Shown here: positions 1 through 11,629 of the stretch, in pieces | Numbering within the stretch: the first letter of the stretch is position 1 | How the letters are laid out: every line of letters starts with the position of its first letter | Assembly: GCF_023065955.2 (NCBI RefSeq) | Contig: NW_026622930.1 | Span: 15,973,449-16,037,448, forward strand | Length of the DNA stretch: 64,000 nucleotides | DNA from: Ursus arctos | Taxonomy: Eukaryota; Chordata; Mammalia; Carnivora; Ursidae | Direction: 5' to 3' | Program-made: the position numbers and the translations under genes | Notes under the pieces: model-generated | What the model was told of the DNA's origin: nothing | The model's database searches: none | Seen by the model: the letters and a program-made list of their open reading frames with translations, nothing else

Positions 1-1644
1 TTTTGTCTCTTTCAGAGGCTTGAATTGGACTTACACAAAGGTATCTGGGCACAATCAGTCATAGGTGCAGAGCTGGCAATGGATTTGAATAGCTGGGTTA
101 AAGTCCCCTAAACAGATACTGTTTCTTGGACCCGTGGCAGGTCTGAACTTCACTGAAACACTCGGTGAACGATCATCCAAAGTTGGGCCAAGGCCAGAGG
201 GTTGCTTAGTGCCTCCTTTGAACTCTGGAATGAGCACCTTAGACATATTTAAGTCATCTTTACAAATATCTGGCCTGAATTATTTCCATTAATATAAATG
301 GCATACTCGGGATGGAGTGGGGGCATGATCCGTGTCCTACTTGCCCAGACACCATGTTGACCCAAACACTCTCTTCTCTTCCTATAATGCCTAGTGCCAA
401 GATACCTTTTAAAACATTCACATTTAACTTATTGACATATCCACTTCTCTCATATCTCCTATTTTCCCTGAGACGTACTGCATTTGTTGATGCCAGAGTA
501 ACTAAGCTACCTACTCATTGTTTTCTCATAGCAAACCTGATCCTTTATGAGTAATACAGAAAAGGAGAGCATTCTGGCTTATTTGATTTGATTTGATTCT
601 TAGTTCTTTTGAAATATAGAAACATTCTTTCCTCCACTCCATTATTTTCAGCTTTTATGTGAGTAGCCACAAGTGTTTAGATTGTAATATAAAATGGCAG
701 ATAAATATGCTATTACCCAAAGTTTTGCGTAATGAGTTTAAGTATAATACGTTCACTTTTGAAAATGTACAAGTGCATGAGGCTGCCAGCGTATTTCCCC
801 CCCCTCTGGGGTGGAAGTTCTGCTTTGCCTCTCATCTCAGACACATAATTAGTTGGAGTGGGTATATTATACTCGTCTCACAGCCTACATCACCCAAATC
901 TTCTTTAAACATCATTTTAGCAAAGTAAACCCTGGAAATTCTGTTCACCTTACTTAAATGCTTGTAACTTTAGTATTTTTACAATTCTTTCAGGCTTAGC
1001 ACAGATGGGATTTTTCAAATGAAAACCAGATGAAAGTAAACAGCACTCTCACCATCAAAACCTTAAGGTAGGAAGATGCAGGCCTAGCTCTGTGCTGTAA
1101 TGAGATCCTTTTTCTCCGTGGAAGTATGTTTCCAATAACTGTACAGTTACCTTGCATTAGAGACTCGAATCAGCATTTTATTTTTCCTTTTATAATTTGA
1201 CATGGTAAAAGGAGAAGTGGGCTTTCAAATCTCTAATCCATGTCAACCTGAGATGAAAGATTTTAGCACTCTGCCTCTGTGGGGGTATTTGGATTTGTAG
1301 TTCATTTTACAAATCCTGTTTAACATACAATTAAATAATAATGTAAATATGTGACATAATCTCCCCGGCTACAAACTTTCACTGACCCTGGTGATTTCCT
1401 CCCCCTGGGGTTTTAAATTTGATTTCTAGTGCCCTACCTTACTGAAACGGATACTCATGTCTTCTTCAGTTGCAATTTACTAAATAGTCATTCAATGTGT
1501 ATCCTCTTTAAAATTTATTTGCAACAATTCCCTCTGCAGTACAAAGAGCCCTTGATTACAAAGGAATCATCCTAACTCTGTTGCCAATTTATTTTGGATT
1601 TATTTTTTAACTCTATTTATTTTTATTTTTAACTAGGTCATCTC
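1..1644. other. Unique-looking intergenic/intronic DNA, no gene
   Basis: No recognisable exon, RNA gene or clear transposon. Short open frames at 312-554 and 659-928 show no family resemblance or composition unlike their surroundings and are taken as chance. A short stretch near 60-110 loosely recalls the middle of an inverted MIR, but it is too short to call. Confidence 0.6.
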
Positions 1645-1780
1645 CAAGGTAGCCTTCCAAACTTGGTGCACATTGAAATCACTTGAGAAGTTTTAAAGCT
1701 TGAGATCTTCTGTAGATGATCCCGTTTAACTGGCCCACGACTGGGACATGGACGTTTGCAGTTCTTAAAAATTTCTTCAT
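1645..1780 (+). mobile_element. MER5A-like hAT-Charlie MITE remnant
   Basis: The left part reads like the MER5A 5' half ('aacttggtgcacattgaaat', then 'cacttgagaagttttaaa'). The right part ends in a run resembling the 'ttaaaaatt' region of the family. It is a non-autonomous DNA transposon fossil shared by placental mammals. The terminal inverted repeats are not cleanly preserved. Confidence 0.6.
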
Positions 1781-2614
1781 CTATTTTAACATGCAGCCTA
1801 GGTCAGGGATCCCAGATTCTCTCTTCTTAAGGGGGTTTATTCTTGTGGGGTAAATGTTGGGGTCCTTCTTACGTCTCCAGGAAAGTAAAGAAATTCGTTC
1901 AGACTAGAAGGAATGTAAATTCTCCTGCAGACACACACCTAGATCATGGGAGAAATCCTTAGCAGTAGCAGTAAGTGAACTTAGGACTATTTCCTAGTTC
2001 TTAGAGTGGGCAATTAAAGAAGTATCTTCTCTGAAAGTACTCTGAGCATCTCTACATTACAGTCTTCTGATCTTTCATCAGCATTTAGTACAAATTGTTC
2101 TGGAATCAGAGGCCTGTGCCTCTTGATTCTATCAGCCCTGCCTATTGTGGGACAGTTAGAGCTGGCCTCCAACATGGCAACTATTTACAAACAATAATGT
2201 GGCAAGCCTACTGAATACCTACAGAATGGATCATCTCTCTGGGGTATTTATATTTTTCTCTATCATGGGGTTCTTCCTTCCTTCTATGTATGGAGAAATA
2301 GAGGACATAAGTCTGAATCAGCTAGCCAGGCATAACCAGAATGGGTGGTGCAGATTTTGTTTCATATCATTTCAGAAATTTAAGCAGAAAGAAAACATGG
2401 CTCCCAAATTAGAAATGTTGTTATACACCCCTGCGTTTTCTTGAATGATGATTATTCCACTCAGTGGTCTTTTACTCATACAATAGAATAATGAGATACT
2501 ATTCATAATAGAGAGTCATGGTTTATTCTTAACAGGATGGCTAAATATTTTTATTACAAATAATGAAGTCTTTTAAACTAATATAGATGCTATAAATTTT
2601 TAAGAACTCTACAT
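1781..2614. other. Unique-looking DNA, no gene
   Basis: Nothing recognisable. An 81-codon open frame at 2199-2444 has no recognisable domain and no neighbouring splice or promoter context that supports it. Confidence 0.5.
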
Positions 2615-2631
2615 AGAAAAATCAGCCGTAG

Positions 2632-2834
2632 GGGCGCCTGGGTAGCGCAGTCGTTAAAGCGTCTGCCTTCGGCTCAGGGCGTGATCCCGGCGTACGGGGA
2701 TCGAGTCCCACATCGGGCTCCTCCGCTATGAGCCTGCTTCTTCCTCTCCCACTCCCCCTGCTGTGTTCCCTCTCTCGCTGGCTGTCTCTCTGTCACATAA
2801 ATAAATAAAATCTTAAAAAAAAAAAAAAAAAAAA
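2632..2834 (+). mobile_element. Can-SINE (SINEC, ursid-type), young copy
   Basis: A tRNA-Lys-derived head has a pol III A-box region ('gtagcgcagtcgttaaagcg') and B-box-like 'ggatcgagtccc'. It is followed by the CT-rich body, 'aataaataaaatctt' and an A-tail of about 20 bases. A perfect 17-bp target-site duplication (agaaaaatcagccgtag) flanks it at 2615-2631 and 2835-2851. The perfect duplication, long A-tail and retained CpGs indicate a recent insertion. Confidence 0.97.
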
Positions 2835-2851
2835 AGAAAAATCAGCCGTAG

Positions 2852-3554
2852 TGTATCTTTTATATTTTTGCATGATCCCAATAAAATAATATGAACTAAA
2901 TATTGCAAGTTATAATTCCACTAAATCATCCTTCCAAATGTGTTCTCTTTCTCTTCCTCCTATGACTTCTTTAATTCAAAGTAAACAAATAACCAAAAAA
3001 TTTCATTTGGAAACCTTTGACTATCTATTTTCATAAAAGTCCTTGAAAAGAGCAAAGAAATGATTTGCTGTGTAGATTCAGAGGCAGAAAACTTGGGGCT
3101 GTGATTATTTATGTTCCTTTTAATTATTCTGATACAAAAATGGAGCTAAGAAGTTGAGGCAAGTTGTAGGCAAAGAGCAAACATGATTAAAAGGCAAATT
3201 AGTAGACAGAAATAAAATATGGGGATATACTGTGTTTAATGTACCATGGCTAAAGGACTGACTATAGAAGAGATTTGAAACCAGTGGAAAAATATGTAAA
3301 TAACCTAGAGGAAGAAATACAACTTTACCTTGAAAGGGTTCACGGTGGAGATTGATAGTAAAAGTTACAATGGGGTCATATTTACACATAGAAAGCATGT
3401 CAGGAAAAATCTATGACAGACAGAGAATGAAAAAATAAGTCAATGAAATAAGAGGACATTTGGAAAAGTTACAGCCCCCTTTTACATCTCAGAAAGAAAC
3501 ATTCCCAGAACATGTGTTTCTACCAAGGAGAAATGGGATCGAAGGAAAGGACGT
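2852..3554. other. Unique-looking AT-rich DNA
   Basis: No element or gene recognised. The minus-strand open frame at 3120-3398 is unlike any protein I know. Confidence 0.5.
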
Positions 3555-3730
3555 AAGATTTAGAATCAAATATCCAGTTTGAATTCTTGATCTATCACTT
3601 AGTGTATGATGCAAAGCATATCACATTCTTATTTATAAAACTGTAATTATAATTTTCCGTTTTCATGGGTCATGGTAACAAATGCTATTACCCTATGTAA
3701 AGAGTGCTTTGCAAATTATAGGAAGAACCT
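3555..3730 (+). mobile_element. Degraded MIR SINE
   Basis: The order of features fits MIR: a 'tttgaattcttgatctatcactta' type block, a degraded 'cattcttatttataaaactg' block, and a tail 'agagtgctttgcaaattata' like the MIR 3' segment. It is strongly diverged, so the call is tentative. Confidence 0.4.
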
Positions 3731-5169
3731 TACAACTCAAATTGAGTTTCTGGATTTTGACAAGATTGACAAGTTGATCAGTATTTCATATGTGCATTCA
3801 ATTTGGAGACACACTGGTCTAAAAGGGATGGAGATTGTGTAATGGGAGACACCCTTCATCTTACAAACAGTCAACTTTAATTTAGATTGATAATGCTTGA
3901 TCAAAATGCCCTAAATCCCCGCATCCTCTTTCTCATCACATATAAAGCTATGAAGGGGGACTATTTTGGAGGCTTTCTGAAGTGCTTTCATGCCGTTTGT
4001 GTGTGATTTGTGTGTGTAACAATCAATTGTGAGGGAAATTTCAAATTAACAATTACTGACAGGAATTCACTTTTGTTAATGATTCGTATTTCACTATATG
4101 TTTTTTTGGAGTATTTCTACACTATTATTCTCATCGTCCTGCCACCTGGCATGCTTCCTTGAAAGGAAAAGATGGGATTGCCTATACCCTACAATGTATC
4201 TGCACCTGTCTCATCCGATGTGAGCTGTGTTAATGCCATCGATCCCAAGAGTTCTAAAAGAAAAAATGGCCGAGCATTTCTGGAGTGGACTATATCTGAA
4301 CCTCCCTTAAGCTCTGAAACAAACAAATAAACAAACCAACAAAGAACAAAGAAAGAAAGAAACAAACAAAAAACCTTAGTGTGTAAAAAGAATTTACAGA
4401 TCATGTAGGAAAATTAAACATTTGGATTTCAACTATTTTCTTCTTGAATATCACTTTTTGAAATTCTCATTCTTTTTCTAGCTTAGGTTCCTTTCAGCAT
4501 GCAAAGAATTATATGCTTCGTAAATAATCAACAGGCTTAGTCCTTCACAGTCTCTGAGAGCTGCTATTCATGCACACTTAGAGACATCAAGCGAGAAGGC
4601 CCTTACCAGTTAGCCTCATCCATCAATCGAGTTAACCAAACACCTGGAATTCCACAGCACCAGCTAGGTGTGTGGCCTGTGTAGCCACAGTCTCTAAGAG
4701 AGGGTGCTAGCTGCTGGCAACAGCCTGAGAGTACTTATTAAAACTGAGATGAGTTAGTAAGAAAACTATGAAGGGTGCCCTAAAGAATACTGGGTACTCT
4801 AACTGCAGGGTGCTATTTGACTCAACACCAGGCAGGTAGAAAATATAGACGGACTATCTCTCATTGAGAAATGCTCACTCGACCATGACGCCCAATCGAT
4901 AAGGGTGACATGTTGAATTGAACTTACTCCTGCTCAGTTCATGTCCATCTCCTTCCTAACACACCCCCATTTCTCATTTGCAATACAGACCCTGGTTTCC
5001 ATGGGCTATATGATACTGACCCGAGGGATCTGAATGTGGATTTTGACTTGGGTGCATTTTATTGATTTTTAGGTTTTCCACCTTATTCTGGACATCCCTA
5101 ATCCAAGTCTGCTAACTTTCACTCAGGCAAGCTAGAGCTCACCAATAACTTAAAAGGTGGGAATTCAAT
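3731..5169. other. Unique-looking DNA with a short A-rich simple tract
   Basis: No gene found. An A/C-rich and A/G-rich low-complexity stretch (aaac, aaag units) lies at about 4318-4374. The rest, including 4500-4990, could hide an old LTR but shows no feature I can name. Confidence 0.5.
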
Positions 5170-5425
5170 CATTTTAAAACAACGCATTAGGATATAATTT
5201 GCATACTATAGAGTTACCTATTTAAAGTGCAGAATTCACAGATTGCTAGTCTATTTACAATTTTGCAGTCATCATCATAATCTAATTTTGGAACATTTTC
5301 ATCATCGCCCAAAGCAGCCTTGTACCCATTAGCAGTCACTTCCCACACCACCATCTTCCAGCCCTAGGCAACCACTAATGTACTTTCTGTCTCTATAGAT
5401 TTGCTTATAATTTTTGATAAATGAT
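5170..5425 (-). mobile_element. L1 (L1M-type) 3' UTR fragment, antisense
   Basis: The plus strand reads as the reverse complement of a mammalian-wide L1 3' UTR. Blocks present are 'ataatttgcatactatagag', 'tatttaaagtgcagaattca', 'acccattagcagtcactt', 'ggcaaccactaatgtacttt' and 'ctgtctctatagatttgc' in the expected order. It is truncated before ORF2. Confidence 0.8.
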
Positions 5426-6614
5426 TTAACTAGTCCAGAAAAAAAGTCTTTTTTTTTCCTCCAAATTGCTCACTACATGCTCTCTAACATCTCAGTATGA
5501 GGTTATTTATTTTGTATTAGGGTCTGGAATGATAGCGATTAGAAATTTATTTTGTTGTATATGAATATTTTTCAAAGTCCAATTAGCCATTCTCAAATTA
5601 TTCAGATATATAATATTTTGTTTTCTGCTGTATTTCCTTCTATATTTTAGCAGTGAGAGGAGGGGCATAGTAGCAACACCAAGAATTCATGATTAGCAAT
5701 GACCCTACTTCTTTCCCATCTCTGAGTTTTTATTTAGCACTATGCACTCTGAGACTTTCAGAAATGAAAAGCCAAAGCCTGAGCCTTTCATTGGCCAGGT
5801 GAATAGTCTCTTAGACCCCACAGCTAGAACTGGTCACTGAGGAGACATCCTTTTCCCGTCATGCACACTCCCAGCCCTTGCCAGCTTATAGTTATTTAGC
5901 TTTTCTGCTTGGCACAGATGGGGATCGAGATGGCATGAAACTAAGTAAGTGCATCAGAGTTCAAGTGAGCACAAACAGATACTGATTTGGAGAGAGGGAG
6001 GATCACACCAATATAACTAATGTTTCATGCAACTAAAAATTTAATTTAAAAAATTTAGAATGATCACTCTGATTCTAATAATAAATAAAATGTATTTGGG
6101 TACCCATTGTGGACCTTTGGGGATATTTGATTAAAAGTCATAGCTACAGATTATAAAAAGAAAAGAAAAAAAGATAGGGGCTTATTTATTTATTTATTGG
6201 AATTTATCTTTTTAGGGGCTCATTGTTTTGAAAGAAGTTGCCTCTAAATTGATGGATAAGGTCCCAGACTGGGCAGACACTGGGGCAACCTTGGAACTCT
6301 TAGAGTGAGGAATTCATGGAGGGTATCTCTAGGGTGCAGGAGTCAGGATGAGTACATTACAATATGGAGTCTGTGTGGTTTCTGCTTATGAGTCAAATTC
6401 CAGGGAGAGAGTGTCTGATTAGCCTAGCTCAGGTCACCACCGCCACCCCTACCTGCCTCCAGGTTTGGCTATAGCACCTGGATTGAAGGCATCACCAAGA
6501 CTGTATTCAAAGACAGGTGGTGGGAATATTCCCCAAAGCCAAAATGTATGCTGGTTCTGGTTTTAGAGAAAGTAAATGTCGGACCATTAACAGCCAACAT
6601 ACTATTTGTTTTTC
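5426..6614. other. Mostly unique DNA; possible old unclassified repeat at 6400-6600
   Basis: 'gagagtgtctgattagccta' followed by 'gctcaggtcaccacc' resembles a widespread old mammalian repeat that I cannot name. A small (ttta)n run lies at 6182-6199. No gene is seen. Confidence 0.4.
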
Positions 6615-6845
6615 AAAATATTACATAGTACTTGCTCTGATCTGAGCACTGTTCCCATCACTGTACACTTAGTTATTTATTAAATTCTCCTAATAATCTG
6701 ATGCGGTAGGCAGTCTTCTTCTTATCACCTCCATTTCATAAGTCCAGGGTAGTAAACTAACTTTCCTGAGCTCACACAGCTAATAACTGAGAGCAAGGTG
6801 AGATTGAAAAAAGTCCAGCTCCCAGGCCCCTGTCCTGCGCTGCAC
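6615..6845 (-). mobile_element. MIR SINE, antisense
   Basis: Blocks in inverted MIR order: 'gagcactgttcccatcactg', 'aaattctcctaataatctga', 'tcctgagctcacacagctaa' and 'gagcaaggtgagattgaa'. This is an ancient tRNA-derived SINE, nearly full length. Confidence 0.8.
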
Positions 6846-7824
6846 TGCGCTAGCTCTCCCTGAGGGTGATGATTTACAGATAGTCCCTATTTCGGAAATA
6901 AGAAAATTCAGACTCCAAGACCCGTATGTCTACCATATTACACCGCCTTTCTTTGCCTTTCATGTCGTGTGGGCATTTACATTGTATTAATGACTTAAAT
7001 GCCACCTGGGTGCTTAAAGCTGAGTTCAAATCTCTATGCTGTTTTTTCCCCCTAAATAACATCTAAAAACAGTCTTTTCCTTTGACAAGTGTGTTCATTC
7101 CTCTCAATAAGAAGGCAAATATCAAATCTCTGAGGAATGCTGTGCCGTTAATAACACAGACTCTGGAAAAGCTGAATCAGGATGCCTTCTTTGTCTTTTC
7201 TCTCATTTTCCCTCTTCCTGATCCGCCCACAGTTCCACAAAGCAGCATTTCTCTCATTCTGAGCATGCTAGGGCTTAATTCCCAAATAGATGGGTCAAAT
7301 TGCTAGTGGATCTGAGCCGTTTCTAGTGGACAATCTGTCCCAGGCCTAAGAGAAAGAGAATTCCTAATTTTCCTGTGTGAATGCAAACATAATAGGCCAA
7401 CACTGCATTTTGTTTATATCACGTTAAGTTCAAAGCCCGGATGCAGACATGAAGTCCTTCTCTGAGCAGTCTCAGCTCGGAGGCATCATTCTAGGACTTG
7501 TCCCTTGGACACAAATTACATTTTAAAATAACAAAAAGGTACGGGATTTGGGGAGGGGATTGTGTAATCCACTGCTTCTGGTCAGATTTAATTCATTGAA
7601 CAGAGACGTGACTGATGGTTACTGTGCTCTCAGAGTCCTTTTCTACCAGATGTGATCTTCTTTCCAAGAAAATATAAAAGAGCTGCATTGGCCATTTCAT
7701 TGTTCCGGGGCTGACAAGCCATGTGAGAGGCAGCATGCCATTCCAGGCAAACAAAGCCAAGGTTAAGGACGATCCCATGGATACTGGCTGATTCTATTTT
7801 TCTCTCTAGCTCAAGGTGATATTG
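6846..7824. other. Unique-looking DNA, no gene
   Basis: Short overlapping open frames on both strands (6874-7062, 7082-7306, 7593-7830) have no recognisable protein. No transposon is recognised. Confidence 0.5.
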
Positions 7825-8010
7825 CACCATGGTTAAGTGTAGTCTATGAAGACAGACTGCTTGAGTCTGAATTCTGGCTCCCCCACTGTCTAGTTGGGTG
7901 ACCTTGGGCAGGTCACCTATCTTTCTGTGCTTCGTTGCCCATATGGGGTTTTGTGAGGATGAGACAAGACCAGGCAGGCCTTAGAAGCTGGAAAGCAGTT
8001 GCTATATCAG
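7825..8010 (+). mobile_element. MIR SINE
   Basis: Diagnostic MIR blocks: 'ggttaagtgtagtct', 'gacagactgcttgagtctga', and the core 'gggtgaccttgggcaggtca' followed by 'tttctgtgcttcgttgccc'. The tRNA-like head and core are preserved and the 3' end is degraded. Confidence 0.9.
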
Positions 8011-8830
8011 GCATCACAAGTGTCTCAGTAGGAAAGGTGAAAGGATCAACAGTGCACAGTGTATAGCAATTTTTGGAAATATAAAGTAGTTTTATGTTTA
8101 TACACTGAGCTTAGTTTCTTCACAAATAAAGCATTATATTTGGAATTGCTCAAAAGCATCCTTAGAACAATTGATGCCATTTTTTCTTATGTTGCCAGTA
8201 GAGAACCATTGATCTAGAGGTCTGGTAAAAGCAGCAGGTAATAGGATGGAAATAAAAAGCAAGAGAGGGCCAGATAAGCAGAAAGAGTACTGGTGTTAAA
8301 TCTTTTTAATCTTTCTTTCAAAATATTTTCGGTTAGCCCTTCCGGAATCTGACACCAGGATCTGTTTGAAGAGGCTTCCAGATAGGTGGGGAAAGGTACA
8401 AACTCTGCCCAAGTGAAATCAGGGATTTGATCCATTTGTCAATATCTATATAGCTCATATCTATATCTACATATTTCCTCTATTTTGAGATTTTTGAGGG
8501 TGCATAGAAAAACCAGTAAACAGGTAAACATTTCTAGGCACAGGCAGGGGACTTGCAGGTAGGCATTCAAAGGTCTGATTGTGGCTGTTATGGGCTTGGA
8601 GACACTGGCCAAAGATGCAAGCCCAGCAGGTAGAGGCAGGGATGTGGACAAAGAGCAGGCCGAGGAATAGTAGGGATACCTAGCCAGGTGACTTAATACA
8701 GGGGAAAGCTGAGATTTACTGTGTAACTATAGTATTGTTAAAATGTTCTGGACAAGAGCCGTTTGAAGAAGATGTTATCCCAATGTTCCACATGACGACA
8801 TTGAGACTTAAAAGTCAAGTAATTTCTTAT
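8011..8830. other. Unique-looking DNA
   Basis: No gene recognised. The end of a MER5-like element may lie at about 8190-8215 ('gagaaccattgatctag'), but the rest of that family is not visible. Confidence 0.45.
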
Positions 8831-9205
8831 GTACTATGTACTGAATTGTGTGCCCATAAAATACATATGATGAAGTCCTGACCCTCAATGTAACTTTATT
8901 TAGAGATGGGGCTTTTAGGACGTAAATAAAGTTAAGGGAGGTAGTTCGTAATTCAGTAAGATCGGTGGATTGATGAGAAGAGGAAGATCTGTCATCTCTC
9001 TCTCTCTCTCTCTCTCTTTCTCTGCCATGTGAGGACGGTGAGAAGGTGGCCATCTGCAGATGAGGAAGAAGGTTCTCACCAGGAACCAAACTGATTGGCA
9101 CTTTGATATTATGCTTCCCAGCCTCCAGAACCGTGGGGAAACAAATTTCTGTTGTTCAAGCCATGCGACCTGTGATGTTTTTCTGTGGCAGCCTGAGCTG
9201 TCTCA
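8831..9205 (+). mobile_element. MLT1-type LTR (ERVL-MaLR), solo
   Basis: The start resembles the MLT1 opening ('tactgaattgtgtgcccata'). Then come 'atgaggaagaag', 'gcctccagaaccgtggggaa', 'acaaatttctgttgttcaag' and an ending 'gtggcagcctgagctg'. This is an old endogenous-retrovirus-like LTR without internal region. A (TC)n run sits inside it. Confidence 0.8.
8994..9022. repeat. (TC)n microsatellite inside the MLT1 LTR
   Basis: An alternating TC run, nearly perfect, sits between 'agatctgtca' and 'tctgccatgtgaggac'. The LTR at 45437-45820 carries the same kind of run at the same internal position. Confidence 0.95.
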
Positions 9206-10559
9206 TACGCTCTGATTGTAAACCACTAATTGGCCAAGATTTGTGGCTCAAACCAGGTGTGAGGATAGAAAAAAGCAAATGGACTTGGAACCAGAAAGCT
9301 ATAGAAGAGACTCTTGGATGAGTAGGTTGCCTTACACAAAAGTGAAACAAAGGAAATCGACCATGGGTTGTAGGATAAAGTTTTCGTCCTGCCTTGAAAT
9401 AGTTTTCTTTCTGGAGGGAGATAAAGTCCAGCAAGTACTATTGCCCAAAATGGAATAAGGGCTGGGAAGTGCCAAAGTTGGTAACAGCACACTTCAGTGC
9501 ACAGGACTTCTAGGGAGATAGCTTACCCTAAGGTGAGCCCTTCTTTTATTAAGTACCAACGCACTCTTATCTTAATCACATCTAGTCACCTTTCAGCTGT
9601 AGCTCTGTCACTTAACCCTGGTGCTCTCTCAATAAAAGCAAGCCAAATGCGTGCGCTGGTGGTTTTGCTCAACCACTGTCAAGCTCTTCTACTCCAGAGC
9701 AGAAGACCTCAGTAATATTGAATGTACGTCAAGTATTTTTATTTATTTACTTCTTAATCTATTTTTAGCAGTTGGGCGTTTTAAATTCATTTGAGATTCT
9801 GGGGTTATTCACCATGTTGATTTGCATTCTCAGATTCTGTTTTCTGAAATGCAGTCAATAGGGTCTTATCCCCTTGATTTATTGTGATTTTGGGGTTTCT
9901 GTTGAAAGACACCAACTGCATTTATAATTCGGAGCAAGCATGGGTTTGCTCAAGAAGGAACTGAAGTGTCTTTCCCGGCTCCCTAGTTTGAATAATCTCC
10001 CTCTCGATCAGTCACTCAAAGGATGTACCTGAGACCTCATAACGTTTTGGTGATAGTGTAATGGTATCATTTAATTGCTATGCCCTATGTCATAATTAAA
10101 CTGTTTCTCAATCTGCTGCCTCATTTTGCATAGGGATGTGATGCTCTCCATAATATCCCTGCTGTCAAGTATGAAGCTCTAAGGGCCTCTTCTACAGCAC
10201 AATGAATGGAATATTATTTTTATGGTTTCAAACCAAGATTGAAAGCAGCAGTGTTAAAATGCCACAGAACAGTCTTTGCAAGATTTCCAGAACGGTCCTG
10301 GCAACCAGACCATCTGGGGAGTTTGGATATGAACTTGATTACCAGCTTGAATGTGTTTGCTTTAAACAAAAGAAAACTTGGAGTTCTATCCATCAACCGC
10401 AGTGATAAATAAATCTAGAGCTTCAAATTCTATGACACATTTAAACGGGACAGAGACAATGGCTCAGTGGCAGCCACAATAACCAGATTGTGTTTTCATG
10501 CGAAGACTGATAATAGAGTAAACATTGTTGCATCACAACAGATAGTTCCCATGTCTGTC
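9206..10559. other. Unique-looking DNA, no gene
   Basis: Several short overlapping open frames on both strands occur around 9100-9720 and 10200-10412, with no recognisable domain. No transposon identified. Confidence 0.5.
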
Positions 10560-10895
10560 TCTGCTTCCACCTAATTCAGTTACACAACCTCCAGATTGGT
10601 TTTCCTATACCATAGCTGTAGGCATTTCCCTCACCTCTTTAAAATGCTTCAATTGTTTCCCGATGTGTCCTAAATAAAAATGGCATTCCAGACCCTCTGC
10701 CATCTGGCCCCAAACTACTTTCAAGCTACCATATTTCACCAAAATTGCCTTCCCACTTCAAACATTGCCAAACCAAAGACTTCTCATGAGTTTAAAAATA
10801 TGTGCTTCAATAACACTTCCTGAAATACCTATCACTTCCCACGTCAACCACAAACTCTTCTGACACTCAACCCAAAGCCTCCTTCAGAATATGGG
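10560..10895 (+). mobile_element. L2 LINE 3' fragment
   Basis: Resembles the L2 ORF 3' part: 'tttaaaatgcttcaattgtt', 'ccagaccctctgccatctgg', 'ccccaaactactttcaagct' and further degraded text. Mammalian-wide and highly diverged. Confidence 0.6.
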
Positions 10896-10941
10896 GTCCC
10901 AAATGAAACTTACATGAAACTTCAGGTTTCATGGGGAAAAC

Positions 10942-10968
10942 AGAAAGAAGGAAAGAAGGAAAGAAGGA

Positions 10969-11008
<40 letters not shown>

Positions 11009-11106
11009 GAGAAAGAGAGAGAGAAAGAAAAAGAGAGAGAGGGAGGGTGGGAGGAAGGAAGGAAGGAATGAAGGAACGAAGGGGGGAAGGAAGGAAAAAG
11101 AAAAGA
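10942..11106 (+). repeat. (GAAA)n/(GGAA)n purine microsatellite
   Basis: Purines only from 10942 to 11047, then GGAA-rich with a few interruptions. It produces a spurious Lys/Glu/Arg-rich open frame on the plus strand and a Phe/Leu/Ser-rich one on the minus strand. Confidence 0.97.
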
Positions 11107-11123
11107 ACAGCATGATGCTTATC

Positions 11124-11489
11124 TTAATTAGTTTCAGTTGTTGTAACAAATACCACAGATTGGGTGGCTTAACCAACAGAAATTTATTCTTTATAGTTCT
11201 GGGGGCTAGAAGTCCAGGATCCGAGTGTCAGCATGGTCAGGTTCTGCGGAGAGCCTTCTTCCTCCCTTCAGAGCGTTGTCTCCTTGTGCTGTCCTCACAT
11301 GGCAGAGAGACCTCTGGTCTCTGCCTTCTTTAGTAAGGGCACTGATTCCATCATGGGGGCCCTACCTTCATGACCTCATCTAAATCTTGTTACTTCCCAA
11401 AGACCCCACCTCCAAATACTATCACATGGGGGTTAGGGGTTCAACATATGGACTAGGGTTGGGGCATAAACATCCAGTCCCTAGCAACA
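11124..11489 (-). mobile_element. MLT1-type LTR (ERVL-MaLR), antisense
   Basis: Reads as an inverted MLT1 LTR: 'gttgtaacaaataccacaga', 'ttgggtggcttaaccaacag', 'aaatttattctttatagttc', 'tgggggctagaagtccagga', then 'ccccacctccaaatactatc' and 'ttcaacatatggac'. Ends close to 'catccagtccctagcaaca'. Confidence 0.85.
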
Positions 11490-11629
11490 GTAAATGATAA
11501 CCAATATGGTTTTGGTGACAGAGGTTGATAGGAAGTGATGGAAATAATGGCCAACAGGAAAGCACAGGAGGCTGCTTCTCCCAAGTTCTAGTCACCAGCT
11601 GTCATGTATGAATGCCAGCCTAGCTGATT
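11490..11629. other. Short unassigned spacer
   Basis: Nothing recognised between the inverted MLT1 LTR and the inverted L1. Confidence 0.5.

Noticed and set aside
8190..8220. MER5-like terminal sequence
   Set aside because: Only about 20 bases resemble the family end. The remainder of the element is not visible.
10914..11333. 139-codon Lys/Glu/Arg-rich open frame
   Set aside because: It is a translation of the GAAA/GGAA microsatellite running into an inverted MLT1 LTR.
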